In this document: in pieces, positions 44,645-54,268 of the stretch | Numbering within the stretch: the stretch's first letter is position 1 | Layout of the letters: each line of letters begins with the position of its first letter | NCBI GenBank assembly: GCA_902475005.1 | Contig: CABRXV010000002.1 | Location: 1-64,000 of the forward strand | Source: CABRXV01 sp900754955 | Lineage (GTDB): Bacteria; Actinomycetota; Coriobacteriia; Coriobacteriales; Eggerthellaceae | Length of the DNA stretch: 64,000 nt | Reading direction: 5' to 3' | Program-made: the position numbers and the translations under genes | Notes under the pieces: generated by a model | The model's database searches: none | Seen by the model: the letters and a program-made list of their open reading frames with translations, nothing else | What the model was told of the DNA's origin: nothing

Positions 44645-45631
44645 ATGACCTCTTTCCTGCTTTCTGAGCCGCACAAGGTGCTGCTCGCGCCCATGGCGGG
44701 CGTGAGCGACATCGCTTTCCGCACGCTCTGCCTCGAGCAGGGCGCCGACCTCGCCTTCACCGAGATGGTGTCGGCCAAAGGCCTGTCGTATGCCAACGAG
44801 AAGACGCGCCACCTCCTCGCGCTTGCCGAAGGGGAGGAGAAGGTGGGCGTGCAGCTGTTCGGCCATGAGCCCGACGTCATGGCATCGCAGGCGGCGTGGA
44901 TCGAGGACGCACTCGGCGAGCACCTCGCTTACCTCGACATCAACATGGGTTGCCCTGCGCGCAAGATCGTGAGCAAAGGCGACGGATCGGCGCTCATGAA
45001 GACGCCCGAGCTCGCCTGCGCCATCGTGCGTGCCGTGAAGGCGGCCGTCTCCCATCCCGTGACCGTGAAGTTTCGCCGCGGCTGGGCGCTTGGAGAGGAA
45101 ACGGCACCTGCGTTCGCGCGCCTCATGGAGGACGCCGGCGCCGATGCGCTTTGCGTGCACGGGCGCTTCGCCGAGCAGCTCTACCGCGGGTGCGCCGACT
45201 GGGGCGCCATCGCGCGCGTGAAGCAGGCTGTGCGCGTGCCCGTCGTGGGCAACGGCGACGTGAAGTGCGGCGCGGACGCCGTGCGCATGATCGAGGAGAC
45301 GGGCTGCGACCATGTGATGATCGCGCGCGGCGCCGAGGGCAACCCCTGGATCTTCGCCGACGTGAAGGCAGCGCTCGCCGGTACGCCCGCACCCGATGCG
45401 CCCGGCATCGACGAGCGCATCGCCATGGCGCGCCGCCACGCCGAGCTGCTCACGCACCGCGAGGGCCGCAACATCGTGCGCATGCGCAAGCACGCGATGT
45501 GGTACCTTGCGGGCCTTCCCGGCGCAGCCGCCGCGCGCGGAAAGATCAACTACTGCACCACGCTCGCCGATTTCGACGCCGTCTTCGACGAGCTGCTCGC
45601 CATCGCGCACGCCAAGCACCCGGACGCCTAG
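44645..45631 (+). CDS. dusB: tRNA-dihydrouridine synthase B
   Basis: 328 aa. APMAGVSDIAFRTLC at the start, catalytic Cys in NMGCPARKIV, VKFRRGW, VHGRFAEQLYRG, and GNGDVKCGADAVRMIEETG with the FMN phosphate site. Reduces U to D in tRNA with FMN/NADPH. Overlaps nothing but is close to hemW (18 bp). Confidence 0.95.
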   Translation: MTSFLLSEPHKVLLAPMAGVSDIAFRTLCLEQGADLAFTEMVSAKGLSYANEKTRHLLALAEGEEKVGVQLFGHEPDVMASQAAWIEDALGEHLAYLDINMGCPARKIVSKGDGSALMKTPELACAIVRAVKAAVSHPVTVKFRRGWALGEETAPAFARLMEDAGADALCVHGRFAEQLYRGCADWGAIARVKQAVRVPVVGNGDVKCGADAVRMIEETGCDHVMIARGAEGNPWIFADVKAALAGTPAPDAPGIDERIAMARRHAELLTHREGRNIVRMRKHAMWYLAGLPGAAAARGKINYCTTLADFDAVFDELLAIAHAKHPDA

Positions 45632-45649
45632 CGTCGTGGAAGGAGCCCC

Positions 45650-46759
45650 ATGCCGCACGACCCCTACAAAGCCCTCTACATTCACGTGCCGTTCTGCGTG
45701 AAGCGCTGCGCTTACTGCGACTTCGCCACGCGTGCCGTGCCCGCTGACGACCCCGCAATCGCGGAATACTTCGAAAACCTCATCCTCGAGCTGCGCCGCT
45801 GGGCCCGCCGCGGCGAGCTCGCCGCGATCGAGACGGTGTACGTGGGCGGCGGCACGCCCACCCACGCCGGCTCCCACCTCACCCAGTTGCTCTACACGCT
45901 CGGGCTCAGCATGCACCTTACCGACGACGTCGAGCTCACCGTTGAAGCGAACCCCGAGAGCCTGACCGAGCGCCTCGTGCGCGATCTGTGGGCGCTCGGC
46001 GCGAACCGCCTCTCGATCGGCGTGCAGAGCTTCGACGACCGCCTTCTGCGCACGATCGGACGCGCCCACGACGCCGATGGGGCGCGGCGGGCCATCGAGG
46101 CCGCGCAGACGCGCTTCGAGAACGTGAGCATCGACCTTATGTGCGGACTGCCGGGCCAGACGGAGGAGGACTTCGCCGAAAGCCTCGAGGAGGCCGTCGC
46201 ACGCGGCGTCACCCACGTGAGCGTGTACCCGCTCACCATCGAGGATCACACGCCCTTCGCCCGCATGCGCGACGCAGGCGCCATCGACGAGGTGGACGAC
46301 GACGCGGAAGCCGCGTTCATGCAGCAGGCCGCTGCGGTGCTGACGGATGCGGGCTTTCACCGCTACGAAGTGGCGAGCTACGCGCGCGACGGATACGAGA
46401 GCCGCCACAACACCGTCTACTGGACGGGCAAACCCTACCTCGGCCTCGGCACGTCAGCCGCCACCATGACCCAAAACGCCGAGCGCCGCATGCGCATGCA
46501 GGACGGCATGGTGACCGATGATCTCGACGCACGCCAGATGGCAGCCGAGGACCTCATGCTCGGGATGCGCATGGCGCGCGGCGTGACCGATGAGGCGGCT
46601 GGGCGCGCCGCGCAGCTGCTTCCCGCCGCGCCCGGCGTCTTTGACGAGCTCGCCGCCCGCGGGCTCGTCGTGCACCGCAACGGTGCGTGGCAGCCCACTG
46701 AGCGCGGCTGGCTCTGCGGCAACGAGCTCTACGGCGCGCTGCTCGACCTCGCGCCGTAG
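45650..46759 (+). CDS. hemW: radical SAM heme chaperone HemW
   Basis: 369 aa. Cluster motif HVPFCVKRCAYCDF (CxxxCxxC), YVGGGTPTHAG, LSIGVQSFDDRLLRTIGRAH, and the C-terminal HemW domain with RHNTVYWTGKPYLGLGTSA. HemW resembles HemN but lacks its second SAM features and delivers heme to respiratory enzymes. ATG after AAGGAG. Usual neighbour of hrcA. Confidence 0.94.
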   Translation: MPHDPYKALYIHVPFCVKRCAYCDFATRAVPADDPAIAEYFENLILELRRWARRGELAAIETVYVGGGTPTHAGSHLTQLLYTLGLSMHLTDDVELTVEANPESLTERLVRDLWALGANRLSIGVQSFDDRLLRTIGRAHDADGARRAIEAAQTRFENVSIDLMCGLPGQTEEDFAESLEEAVARGVTHVSVYPLTIEDHTPFARMRDAGAIDEVDDDAEAAFMQQAAAVLTDAGFHRYEVASYARDGYESRHNTVYWTGKPYLGLGTSAATMTQNAERRMRMQDGMVTDDLDARQMAAEDLMLGMRMARGVTDEAAGRAAQLLPAAPGVFDELAARGLVVHRNGAWQPTERGWLCGNELYGALLDLAP

Positions 46760-46797
46760 CGCGCGGCTGTGCCGCTTACGTCAATTTCCCTGCATTG

Positions 46798-46824
46798 TTA
46801 GCACTCTCGCGTCGAGGTTGCTAA
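46798..46824 (+). promoter_or_regulatory. CIRCE operator of the hrcA-dnaJ operon
   Basis: TTAGCACTC - nine bases - GGTTGCTAA. The left arm is a perfect CIRCE half-site; the right arm differs from GAGTGCTAA at two positions. TAAAAT at 46822-46827 is a possible -10, so HrcA binding would block the promoter. Confidence 0.85.
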
Positions 46825-46880
46825 AATAGCGTGTTGCAGCTAAGTCGCATCGGCATCTCAGGCGAGGAAAGGAGGGCACC

Positions 46881-47891
46881 GTGCTATCGAGCAGACGTCA
46901 GCGCGTGCTGAGCGCATTGATCGAGGAGTACATCGCGCGGGCGCTTCCCGTCGGGTCGCGCACGCTCACCGAGCGCTACCACCTCGGCGTGAGCTCGGCC
47001 ACCGTGCGCAACGACCTGTCGGCCCTCGAGGGGGCGGGCTACATCACGCAGCCCCACACCTCGGCGGGGCGCATTCCCACCGACGCGGGCTACCGCGCCT
47101 TTGTCGACGAGCTGCTCTCCTCGGGCATCGCCGGCGAGCGCAACGCCTACGATGACGTGGTGAGCGAGCTCAAGCACAGCGCCGGCGAACTCGACGCGCT
47201 CATGGAGCAGACCTCGGCCGCGCTCGCGCGCCTGACCGACTGCCTGTCGATCGTCATGGCGCCCTCGATGTATTCGGCGCATATTCGCCAGCTCTCGCTC
47301 ATCTCGCTCACCAACTACCGCGCGCTCATCGTCATCGTCACCGAGGACGGCCAGGTGCTCAACCGCCAGCTGTCCTTCGGCGACCCCGTATCGGCTGACG
47401 AGCTCGCCGAAGTGCAGAACCTCCTCACGCGCATCTTCGCCGGCCGCTCGATGAGCGAGCTGTCGGAGCATGCCGCGCCGGTGCTCGGCGAGGCGCTCCA
47501 CAACCCGCTCGTGCAGCTTGTGCTCGACGAGGTGGTGCTCTGCCTCAAGGAGAACAACGTGGGCAAGGCGCACCGTGTGGGCATGAGCGCGCTCATGCGC
47601 AAGCCCGAGTTCAGCTCCTCCTCATCGCTTCTGCCCATCATGGAGGCCCTCGAAGACGACGCCGTGCTCTTCCACGTGCTCGACGACACCGCCGAGGGCG
47701 GCGACGACATCATGGTGCGCATCGGCGGCGAGAACGAGGCGGCGGAGCTCGCGGGCATGTCGGTCATCGCAGCGGCCTACGGGCGCGGCGAGGGCGAGGG
47801 CATCGTCGCCGTGATCGGCCCGACGCGCATGAACTACTCGCAGGTGATCCGCGCCGTGCGCGCGGCTCAACGCGTGATGCAGGACGAATAG
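46881..47891 (+). CDS. hrcA: heat-inducible transcription repressor HrcA
   Basis: 336 aa. N-terminal winged helix (RQRVLSALIEEYIARALPVGSRTLTE, SSATVRNDLSALE) and the long GAF-like/dimer region ending in IGPTRMNYSQVIRAVRAAQRVM, which is the HrcA hallmark. Represses chaperone genes at CIRCE; the site 57 bp upstream shows autoregulation. Start has GGAAAGGAGG. Confidence 0.96.
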   Translation: MLSSRRQRVLSALIEEYIARALPVGSRTLTERYHLGVSSATVRNDLSALEGAGYITQPHTSAGRIPTDAGYRAFVDELLSSGIAGERNAYDDVVSELKHSAGELDALMEQTSAALARLTDCLSIVMAPSMYSAHIRQLSLISLTNYRALIVIVTEDGQVLNRQLSFGDPVSADELAEVQNLLTRIFAGRSMSELSEHAAPVLGEALHNPLVQLVLDEVVLCLKENNVGKAHRVGMSALMRKPEFSSSSSLLPIMEALEDDAVLFHVLDDTAEGGDDIMVRIGGENEAAELAGMSVIAAAYGRGEGEGIVAVIGPTRMNYSQVIRAVRAAQRVMQDE

Positions 47892-47922
47892 GGGAGGCGG
47901 CCGCGAACGAGGCGCGCTGCCG

Positions 47923-47928
47923 TACAAT
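47923..47928 (+). promoter_or_regulatory. candidate -10 (TACAAT) upstream of dnaJ
   Basis: TACAAT lies 50 bp before the dnaJ start in the gap after hrcA. No clear -35, so an internal promoter is possible but not sure. Confidence 0.35.
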
Positions 47929-47977
47929 ACATAACGAGAACAACGACGTTTAGACGAGGAAAGGTGTTACCGGGTCC

Positions 47978-49117
47978 ATGGCCAAAGATCTGTACGAAGT
48001 GCTCGGCGTGTCGCGCGATGCGACGGAGGCCGAGATCAAGAAGGCGTTTCGCCACAAGGCGCGCGAGCTTCATCCCGACGTGAACAAGGCAGCCGACGCC
48101 GAGGAGCAGTTCAAGGAGCTAAACGAGGCGTACGACGTGCTCTCCGACGCGAACAAGCGCGCCCAGTACGACCGCTTCGGCACCATCCCCGGCGCCGCGG
48201 GCAGCGGCAACCCCTACGGCGGCGGCTACGTCGACTTCGAAGACCTCTTCGGCGGCGGCTTCGGCGGCATGGGCGACATCTTCTCCACGTTCTTCGGCGG
48301 CGGCGCAGGCGGCGGCCGCACGGTGCGCCGCGAAGGTCGCGACATGGGCATCGGGCTGCGCCTCACCCTCGAGGAGGTGGCGCGCGGCGTCAAGAAGGAC
48401 ATCGTCTACGACCGCCTCGCGCCGTGCCCCGACTGCGACGGCTCGGGTCTCGGCGAGGGCGGCAAGCAGGTGAGCTGCCCGAACTGCGGCGGCAAGGGCC
48501 GCGTGGTCACGGTGCAGCGCACGTTCCTCGGCGACATGCAGTCGGCTACCACGTGCCCGCAGTGCAACGGCACGGGCACCTCGATCGAAAACCCCTGTCC
48601 CGAATGCGAGGGCCAGGGACGCGTGCCCGATCGCCAGAAGGTGACGGTGGAGGTGCCGGCGGGCATCCGCGACGGCCAGCAGCTCCGCGTGGCGGGTTTC
48701 GGTGAGGCCGGCATGCAGGGCGCTGCGGCGGGCGACCTCATCGTGACCGTGCGCATCCAGCCGCATGAGTTCTACGAGCGCGACGGCGACGACCTCCATG
48801 CGCGCGTGAGCATCTCCATGGTGCAGGCCGCGCTCGGCGCCGAGCTCGAGATCGACGGTATCTTCGATGACGAGGACGTGCCCGTACGCGTGCCCGAAGG
48901 CGCGCAGAACGGCCAGATCATCCGCGTGAAGGGCTACGGCATGCCGCGTTTGCGCAGCGAGAAGCGCGGTGATATGTACGTGCACCTCGACGTGGAGATC
49001 CCCAAGAAGCTCTCGAAGCGCGAGCGCGAGCTGCTCGAGGAGCTCGCCCGCGAGATGGGCGAGGACGTCTCCGAAGCCCGCTCGCCGCTCCAGAAGCTCC
49101 GCGACATCTTCGACTAA
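47978..49117 (+). CDS. dnaJ: chaperone DnaJ
   Basis: 379 aa. J domain with the HPD motif in [20 protein letters not shown], a Gly-rich segment (about 70-125), the zinc centre with four CxxCxGxG units ([32 protein letters not shown]), and two beta-sandwich client domains. Partner of DnaK, which is not in the window. Follows hrcA by 86 bp; ATG after GAAAGG. Confidence 0.97.
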   Translation: MAKDLYEVLGVSRDATEAEIKKAFRHKARELHPDVNKAADAEEQFKELNEAYDVLSDANKRAQYDRFGTIPGAAGSGNPYGGGYVDFEDLFGGGFGGMGDIFSTFFGGGAGGGRTVRREGRDMGIGLRLTLEEVARGVKKDIVYDRLAPCPDCDGSGLGEGGKQVSCPNCGGKGRVVTVQRTFLGDMQSATTCPQCNGTGTSIENPCPECEGQGRVPDRQKVTVEVPAGIRDGQQLRVAGFGEAGMQGAAAGDLIVTVRIQPHEFYERDGDDLHARVSISMVQAALGAELEIDGIFDDEDVPVRVPEGAQNGQIIRVKGYGMPRLRSEKRGDMYVHLDVEIPKKLSKRERELLEELAREMGEDVSEARSPLQKLRDIFD

Positions 49118-49189
49118 CCCGTCTTGCCACGTTACGTGCGGCGACGTGCCCCTGCATGCCGCCGTACGTTCTTGTTCAGAAGGATCTCC

Positions 49190-50002
49190 ATGTCACTTCA
49201 CCAGTTCTTCCTCGACGACCAGGTGCTCGCCGACGAGACCGAGGCGTCCTTCACGCTGCGCCTCTCGCGCGAGGACGCCAAGCACGCGCGCGTGCTGAGG
49301 CTCGAGGCGGGGGAGCACCTCGCCGTGGTCGACGCGAGCAGCGACTACTTCGAGTGCGAGATCGTCGGCTTCGACGGCGACCTTCCCGTCGCGCGCATCG
49401 CGCGGCACGTCGAAGCACCCGAGACCGGTCCCGCGGTGATGCTCGTGCAGGGGCTTGCCAAGGGCGACAAGATGGAGACGGTCATCCGCCAGGGAACCGA
49501 GATCGGCGTCGCCGCCTTCGTGCCGCTGCGCTGCGAGCGCTCCATCATGAAGATCGATGAGAAGAAGGTCGCATCGAAGCTCACGCGCTGGCGCTCCATC
49601 GCGCGCAGCGCCGCCATGCAGGCGGGGCGCTTGTCCGTGCCTAAAGTGACTGAGCCCGCGGGGATCGACGACCTCTCGGCGCTTCTGCGCGACGCCACCG
49701 CGCTGCTCGTGTGCTGGGAGGAGGCGCCCGGCACGGCGCTCATCGTCGATGCGCTCGAAGCCGCGCTCGCCGCCACGGACACGACCGTGCCCGCCGATGC
49801 GCGCGTCGCCGTCGTCGTGGGACCCGAAGGCGGGCTTTCCGCCGGCGAGGTCGAACGCCTGCTCGCCCTCAATCCGCGCAGCGCGCTCGTCTCGCTCGGC
49901 AGCTCCATCCTGCGCACCGAGACGGCGGGCGTCATCGCGCCCGCGCTTACGCTCTACGAGCTCGGCGCGCTCGGCGGACGTGCCAGAAGCAGGCGCGCAT
50001 GA
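49190..50002 (+). CDS. rsmE: 16S rRNA m3U1498 methyltransferase RsmE
   Basis: 270 aa. N-terminal PUA-like part (HARVLRLEAGEHLAVVD), SPOUT domain with QGLAKGDKMETVIRQGTEIGV, VVVGPEGGLSAGEVERL and LGSSILRTETAGV forming the knot. ATG 49190 has AAGGA. The stop overlaps mtaB by four bases. Confidence 0.95.
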   Translation: MSLHQFFLDDQVLADETEASFTLRLSREDAKHARVLRLEAGEHLAVVDASSDYFECEIVGFDGDLPVARIARHVEAPETGPAVMLVQGLAKGDKMETVIRQGTEIGVAAFVPLRCERSIMKIDEKKVASKLTRWRSIARSAAMQAGRLSVPKVTEPAGIDDLSALLRDATALLVCWEEAPGTALIVDALEAALAATDTTVPADARVAVVVGPEGGLSAGEVERLLALNPRSALVSLGSSILRTETAGVIAPALTLYELGALGGRARSRRA

Positions 50003-51252
50003 GGTTCTCGATCGTCAACCTCGGCTGCAAGGTCAACCGCGTGGAGTCCGACGGCTTCGCGCAGCTGCTCGCCGCCCGCGGCGGAAGCGCGTCTCCGCTT
50101 GTTGACGCCGATGTCGTCGTCGTCAACACGTGCACGGTCACGGGCGAGGCCGAGAAGAAAACGCGCAAGGCTGTGCGCCACGCGCTGCGCGAGAGCGCGG
50201 CGCCGCTCGTCATCGTCACCGGCTGCGCGGCGGCGATCGACGCGCGCGTCTTCGAGGACATGAGCCCGCGCGTGCGCGTGGTGCCGAAGGCGGGCATGGC
50301 GCTCTTCCTCGAGGAAGAGACGCCGGAAGCGACCCTGTCACCGCTCGCAAGCGACGCAGCGCCCGAGGACGGTGCGCCCCACGCCGCGGCGCCGTTTTCC
50401 TCGCGTACGCGCGTCGGCGTGAAGGTGCAGGACGGCTGCGACAACGCCTGCACGTACTGCATCGTGCACGTGGCGCGCGGCCGCGCGACAAGCCGCCCCG
50501 CCGCCGCCATACGCGCTGAGGTGCTGCAGCTGGTCGAAGCGGGCGTGCGCGAGATCGTGCTCACAGGCATCAACCTCGGATCCTACCGCGACGGCGCGCT
50601 GCGGCTTGCCGACCTGCTCGAGGTGCTCCTCGCCGACACCGCCTGCGTGCACGGCCCGGATGAGGCCCCGCCGCGCCTGCGCATCTCCTCGGTCGAGCCG
50701 ATGGACATCGACGATGCGGTGATCGACGTGCTCGCGCGGGCGGACGGACGCGTGTGCCGCCACCTCCATCTGCCCCTGCAGGCGGGATCCACGCGCGTGC
50801 TCGCCGAGATGGCGCGCCCCTACAGCGCCGAGGAGTACCGTGCGCTCGTGGCGCGCATCCGCGCTGCTGTGCCGCAGATCGCCCTCACCACCGACATCAT
50901 CGTGGGCTTCCCCGGCGAGACGGACGAGGATTTCGCCGCGACGTGCGAACTCGCGCGCGCCTGCGGGTTCTCGAAGATCCACGTGTTCCCGTATTCGCAG
51001 CGCACGGGAACGCCGGCGGCCGCGCGCCCCGACCAGATCGATCCTGCGGTGAAAGCGGCCCGTGCCCGCGAGCTGCGCGCGCTTGCCGCCGAGCTGCGCC
51101 GCGCCGATTACGCCGCACGCGTCGGAAGCCATGAGCTCGTCCTCGTCGAAGAGCAGAACCGCGCCATGACCGAGAGCTACTACGAGGTGTGCGCGCCTGC
51201 GGGTGCGCCGGTCGGCGCCCTCGTCGACATCGAAATCTCACCCTCTGCGTAG
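49999..51252 (+). CDS. mtaB: tRNA (t6A37) methylthiotransferase MtaB
   Basis: 417 aa. N-terminal UPF0004 domain with LGCKVNRVESDGFAQLL, VNTCTVTGEAEKKTRKAVR and GCAAAID giving three Cys, then radical SAM QDGCDNACTYCIVHVARG (CxxxCxxC) and a C-terminal TRAM-like region. Adds methylthio to t6A37 of tRNA. ATGA overlap with rsmE. MiaB-type alternative is less likely because of the MtaB-type N-terminus and neighbours. Confidence 0.93.
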   Translation: MRFSIVNLGCKVNRVESDGFAQLLAARGGSASPLVDADVVVVNTCTVTGEAEKKTRKAVRHALRESAAPLVIVTGCAAAIDARVFEDMSPRVRVVPKAGMALFLEEETPEATLSPLASDAAPEDGAPHAAAPFSSRTRVGVKVQDGCDNACTYCIVHVARGRATSRPAAAIRAEVLQLVEAGVREIVLTGINLGSYRDGALRLADLLEVLLADTACVHGPDEAPPRLRISSVEPMDIDDAVIDVLARADGRVCRHLHLPLQAGSTRVLAEMARPYSAEEYRALVARIRAAVPQIALTTDIIVGFPGETDEDFAATCELARACGFSKIHVFPYSQRTGTPAAARPDQIDPAVKAARARELRALAAELRRADYAARVGSHELVLVEEQNRAMTESYYEVCAPAGAPVGALVDIEISPSA

Positions 51253-51438
51253 ATCGCCCCGCGCGCGGCGGCGGAGTGCGCCGCGCAGGCCGCATCCCGC
51301 GTCTCGCGCGCGAAAACGCTGCCCTGCGCATGCAAAACCCTCGCAAAGTGTCCCGCGCGCGAACCTGCGAGCGCGCGTCACGCTACAATGGCAACGTACG
51401 TGCGCAGCGCGCTGCGCAGCCAAGGTCAGGAGGATGCC

Positions 51439-52200
51439 GTGTTCCAGGTCAACAACTTCACCAACAACGATGACGTGCGCACCGTCGCCGCACTCGGAGC
51501 CTTTTCGGTCATCGAGTACACGCGCGACTTGAGCGTGACGCCCGAGACCGCCGCGATTTCGTACTTCTCAAGCGAGATGCTCGTACGCCGTCGTCAGGTG
51601 ATCTGCGATTTGAGCCAGTCCCCGGTGACGGTGCAGGCGGGTGCCATGCAGTGGATGGTGGGCGACGTCAATGCGTCGACCGGCGTCACCGGCGTGGGCG
51701 ACCTTTTCAGCAAGGCCGTGCGCGGCAAGGCCACGGGCGAGTCGGCCATCAAGCCCGAGTACAGCGGCACGGGTCTTCTGGTGCTCGAGCCCACCTACCG
51801 CCACATCATCCTCATCGACGTGGCCGAGTGGGGCAACAATATCGTGCTCGACGACGGCCTGTTCCTCGCCTGCTACTCGAGCCTCCAGCACAAGGCCGTC
51901 ATGCGCTCCAACCTCTCCTCCGCAGCACTCGGCGGCGAGGGCCTGTTCAACCTGAGCATCCAGGGCTACGGCGCGCTCGCGCTCGAGTCGCCCTGCCCGC
52001 GTGAGGAGCTCATCGAGATCACGCTCGACAACGACGTGCTCAAGGTCGACGGCAACATGGCGATGGCCTGGAGCGGCAGCCTCCAGTTCACCGTCGAGCG
52101 TTCGACGAAGTCGCTCATCGGCTCGGCTGCCTCGGGCGAGGGTCTCGTCAACGTGTACCGCGGCACGGGCAAGGTGCTCATGTCGCCCGTGGCCTTCTAG
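51439..52200 (+). CDS. AIM24-family protein
   Basis: 253 aa, a beta-rich single-domain protein of the AIM24/TIM-barrel-like UPF family (YFSSEMLVRRRQVICDLSQS, MVGDV, LLVLEPTYRHIILIDV, GEGLFNLSIQGYGALALESP). Bacterial members have no settled function; the yeast namesake is mitochondrial. GTG 51439 is the start because TCAGGAGG lies just before it; an upstream ATG at 51388 falls in a TACAAT promoter-like box (51384-51389) and has no ribosome site. Confidence 0.85.
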   Translation: MFQVNNFTNNDDVRTVAALGAFSVIEYTRDLSVTPETAAISYFSSEMLVRRRQVICDLSQSPVTVQAGAMQWMVGDVNASTGVTGVGDLFSKAVRGKATGESAIKPEYSGTGLLVLEPTYRHIILIDVAEWGNNIVLDDGLFLACYSSLQHKAVMRSNLSSAALGGEGLFNLSIQGYGALALESPCPREELIEITLDNDVLKVDGNMAMAWSGSLQFTVERSTKSLIGSAASGEGLVNVYRGTGKVLMSPVAF

Positions 52201-52252
52201 CGCAGCGCAAACGGAGCGCGCCGTGCGGGTTCGCCCGACCGGCGCGCTCTGC

Positions 52253-52258
52253 TAGAAT
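52253..52258 (+). promoter_or_regulatory. -10 TAGAAT placed for a leaderless phoH mRNA
   Basis: TAGAAT, then seven bases, then the ATG at 52266. Same spacing and box as at holA; no Shine-Dalgarno. Confidence 0.55.
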
Positions 52259-52265
52259 GCAGCCC

Positions 52266-53228
52266 ATGACAGAACAGACCCACACCACGCTCACCGTGCC
52301 CGCCGAGGTGCCCATGGCGCTTTTGACCGGCGAGGCCGACGAGCTTCTCAGACTCATCCAAGACAGCTTCGCCGCACGCGTCACCGTGCGCGGCAACACC
52401 GTCGAGCTTGCGGGCGACGCCATCGAAGTGCAGGCGCTCACCGCCGCGTTCACCGATCTCATCAGGCGCATCGAGGGCGGGGAAGTGCCCGACGCAGCCG
52501 CGGTGCGCCGCACGATCGAGCTCACGCGCGAGCCCGCCTTCGCGCCGCGCGCGCTGCGCGACGACATCCTGCTGACGCACCGCGGCCGCGCCATCAGGCC
52601 GAAGACCGCGGGTCAGAAGCACTACGTCGACGCGATCCGCGCAAACACCATCACGTTCAGCATCGGACCGGCGGGCACAGGCAAGACCTACCTCGCTATG
52701 GCCATGGCCGTCGCGGCGCTTCAACGCAAAGAGGTCGGGCGCATCATCCTGTCGCGCCCCATCGTGGAAGCCGGCGAGAACCTCGGATTCCTTCCTGGCA
52801 CTCTCACCGAAAAGGTGGACCCCTACATCCGCCCGCTCTACGACGCGCTCTTCGACATGGCCGACGCCGAGCGCGCGACCCAGCTCATCGACGCGGGCGT
52901 GATCGAGATCGCCCCGCTCGCGTTCATGCGCGGCCGTACCTTGAACGACAGCTTCATCATCCTCGACGAAGCGCAGAACACCACGCCCGCGCAGATGAAG
53001 ATGTTCCTCACGCGCCTTGGATTCGGCTCGAAAATGGTCATTACGGGCGACATCTCGCAGATCGACCTGCCCGAGGGGGCCTCGGGCCTCAAGACGGTGC
53101 GCGGCATCCTTGAGGGCATCGACGACATCGCGTTTTGCACCCTCACGGGTAAAGACGTCGTCCGCCATTCGCTCGTCGCTTCGATCGTTGCGGCCTACGA
53201 CGCCGCCGAGAAAGGAAAGCGCTCATGA
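52266..53228 (+). CDS. phoH: PhoH-family ATPase
   Basis: 320 aa. N-terminal KH-like region (to about 100), then Walker A GPAGTGKTYLAMAMAV and Walker B SFIILDEAQNTTPAQMKMFL, with LSRPIVEAGENLGFLPGTL typical of PhoH/YbeZ. It works with YbeY in rRNA processing or RNA quality control. ATG 52266 is favoured over ATG 52257, which sits in the TAGAAT box. The stop overlaps ybeY. Confidence 0.95.
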   Translation: MTEQTHTTLTVPAEVPMALLTGEADELLRLIQDSFAARVTVRGNTVELAGDAIEVQALTAAFTDLIRRIEGGEVPDAAAVRRTIELTREPAFAPRALRDDILLTHRGRAIRPKTAGQKHYVDAIRANTITFSIGPAGTGKTYLAMAMAVAALQRKEVGRIILSRPIVEAGENLGFLPGTLTEKVDPYIRPLYDALFDMADAERATQLIDAGVIEIAPLAFMRGRTLNDSFIILDEAQNTTPAQMKMFLTRLGFGSKMVITGDISQIDLPEGASGLKTVRGILEGIDDIAFCTLTGKDVVRHSLVASIVAAYDAAEKGKRS

Positions 53229-53737
53229 ACGTGCTCGTCTCCTACGATCACCGCGCCGACGACCTCGCCGCGCTGCCCGTCGAGGAGCTCATCGCCTTCG
53301 TGCTGAACGAAGAGGGCTGCCCCGAGAACTCCGAGGTGTCGGTGAGCTTCGTCGACGACGACGCGATCGCCGCGCTCAACAAGGAGTACCGCGGCAAGAC
53401 GGGCCCCACCGACGTGCTGTCCTTCGAATGCGATGGCGACGACGACGGCTGGATGCCGCTCGGCGACGAGGCTCCCTTTGAGCTCGGCGACGTGATCATC
53501 GCGCCCGATGTGGCGCAGCGCCAGACCGACCTGTACGGCACGAGCTTCGAGGGCGAGATCACGCTGCTGCTCGTCCACGGGCTGCTGCACTTGTGCGGCT
53601 ACGATCACATCGACGACGACGAAGCCGACGAGATGGAAGCGCGCGAGCGCGCCGTTCTCGGCGCCTGGGCCGATGCGGGCCACGAGGAAATGCGCCACCT
53701 GCGCGACGACACGATCCGCGTACGCGGCGAGCACTAG
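53225..53737 (+). CDS. ybeY: endoribonuclease YbeY
   Basis: 170 aa. Zinc motif HGLLHLCGYDHIDDDE (HGxLHLxGYDH) and TDVLSFECDGDD before it. Processes 16S rRNA 3' end and degrades defective ribosomes. ATGA overlap with phoH; nine bases before dgkA. Confidence 0.96.
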   Translation: MNVLVSYDHRADDLAALPVEELIAFVLNEEGCPENSEVSVSFVDDDAIAALNKEYRGKTGPTDVLSFECDGDDDGWMPLGDEAPFELGDVIIAPDVAQRQTDLYGTSFEGEITLLLVHGLLHLCGYDHIDDDEADEMEARERAVLGAWADAGHEEMRHLRDDTIRVRGEH

Positions 53738-53746
53738 GCGGCAGCC

Positions 53747-54211
53747 GTGAGAGACGACCGCACCGAGCGCTCAGGCGCGCCGACGCCCCCCGCCGAGGAC
53801 TCCGCGGAGTTCGTACGCCACGCCGACGACGACCGCCGGGCCGGCAGCGCGCGCTTCTCGCTCATCTCGGCGTTCAGATGCGCGGGCGCGGGCATCGCCT
53901 ACGCGTTCACCTCGCAGCGCAACCTCAAGATCCACCTTGCCTTCGCCATCATCGCCGTGGCGCTCGGCTTCGTCCTGCGCATCTCCGAGGCGGGCTGGCT
54001 CGCCGTGGTGCTCTGCATCGCGCTCGTCATGGCGCTCGAGCTCGTCAACACGGCCATCGAGTCGGTCGTCGACCTCGTCTCACCCGAGTGGAACCTCCTC
54101 GCCAAGCGTGCGAAGGACTGCGCCGCAGGCGCGGTCTACCTCGCCGCGTTCGCCTCGATCGTCGTCGCTGCGATCGTCTATCTTCCGCGCCTTGCCGCAC
54201 TCGTGGCATAA
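53747..54211 (+). CDS. dgkA: undecaprenol/diacylglycerol kinase, DgkA family
   Basis: 154 aa: a 40-residue acidic leader, then three TM helices with the DgkA signature ALELVNTAIESVVDLV and NLKIHLAFAI. The Gram-positive type phosphorylates undecaprenol. GTG start 53747. The acidic leader is longer than usual; a start inside it cannot be excluded. The cytidine deaminase gene often found before era is absent. Confidence 0.92.
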   Translation: MRDDRTERSGAPTPPAEDSAEFVRHADDDRRAGSARFSLISAFRCAGAGIAYAFTSQRNLKIHLAFAIIAVALGFVLRISEAGWLAVVLCIALVMALELVNTAIESVVDLVSPEWNLLAKRAKDCAAGAVYLAAFASIVVAAIVYLPRLAALVA

Positions 54212-54268
54212 TAGGCGCACGTAAGCCGCGGCCTCCATGCGCCGCTGATCACCTCTGAAAGGACGTTT

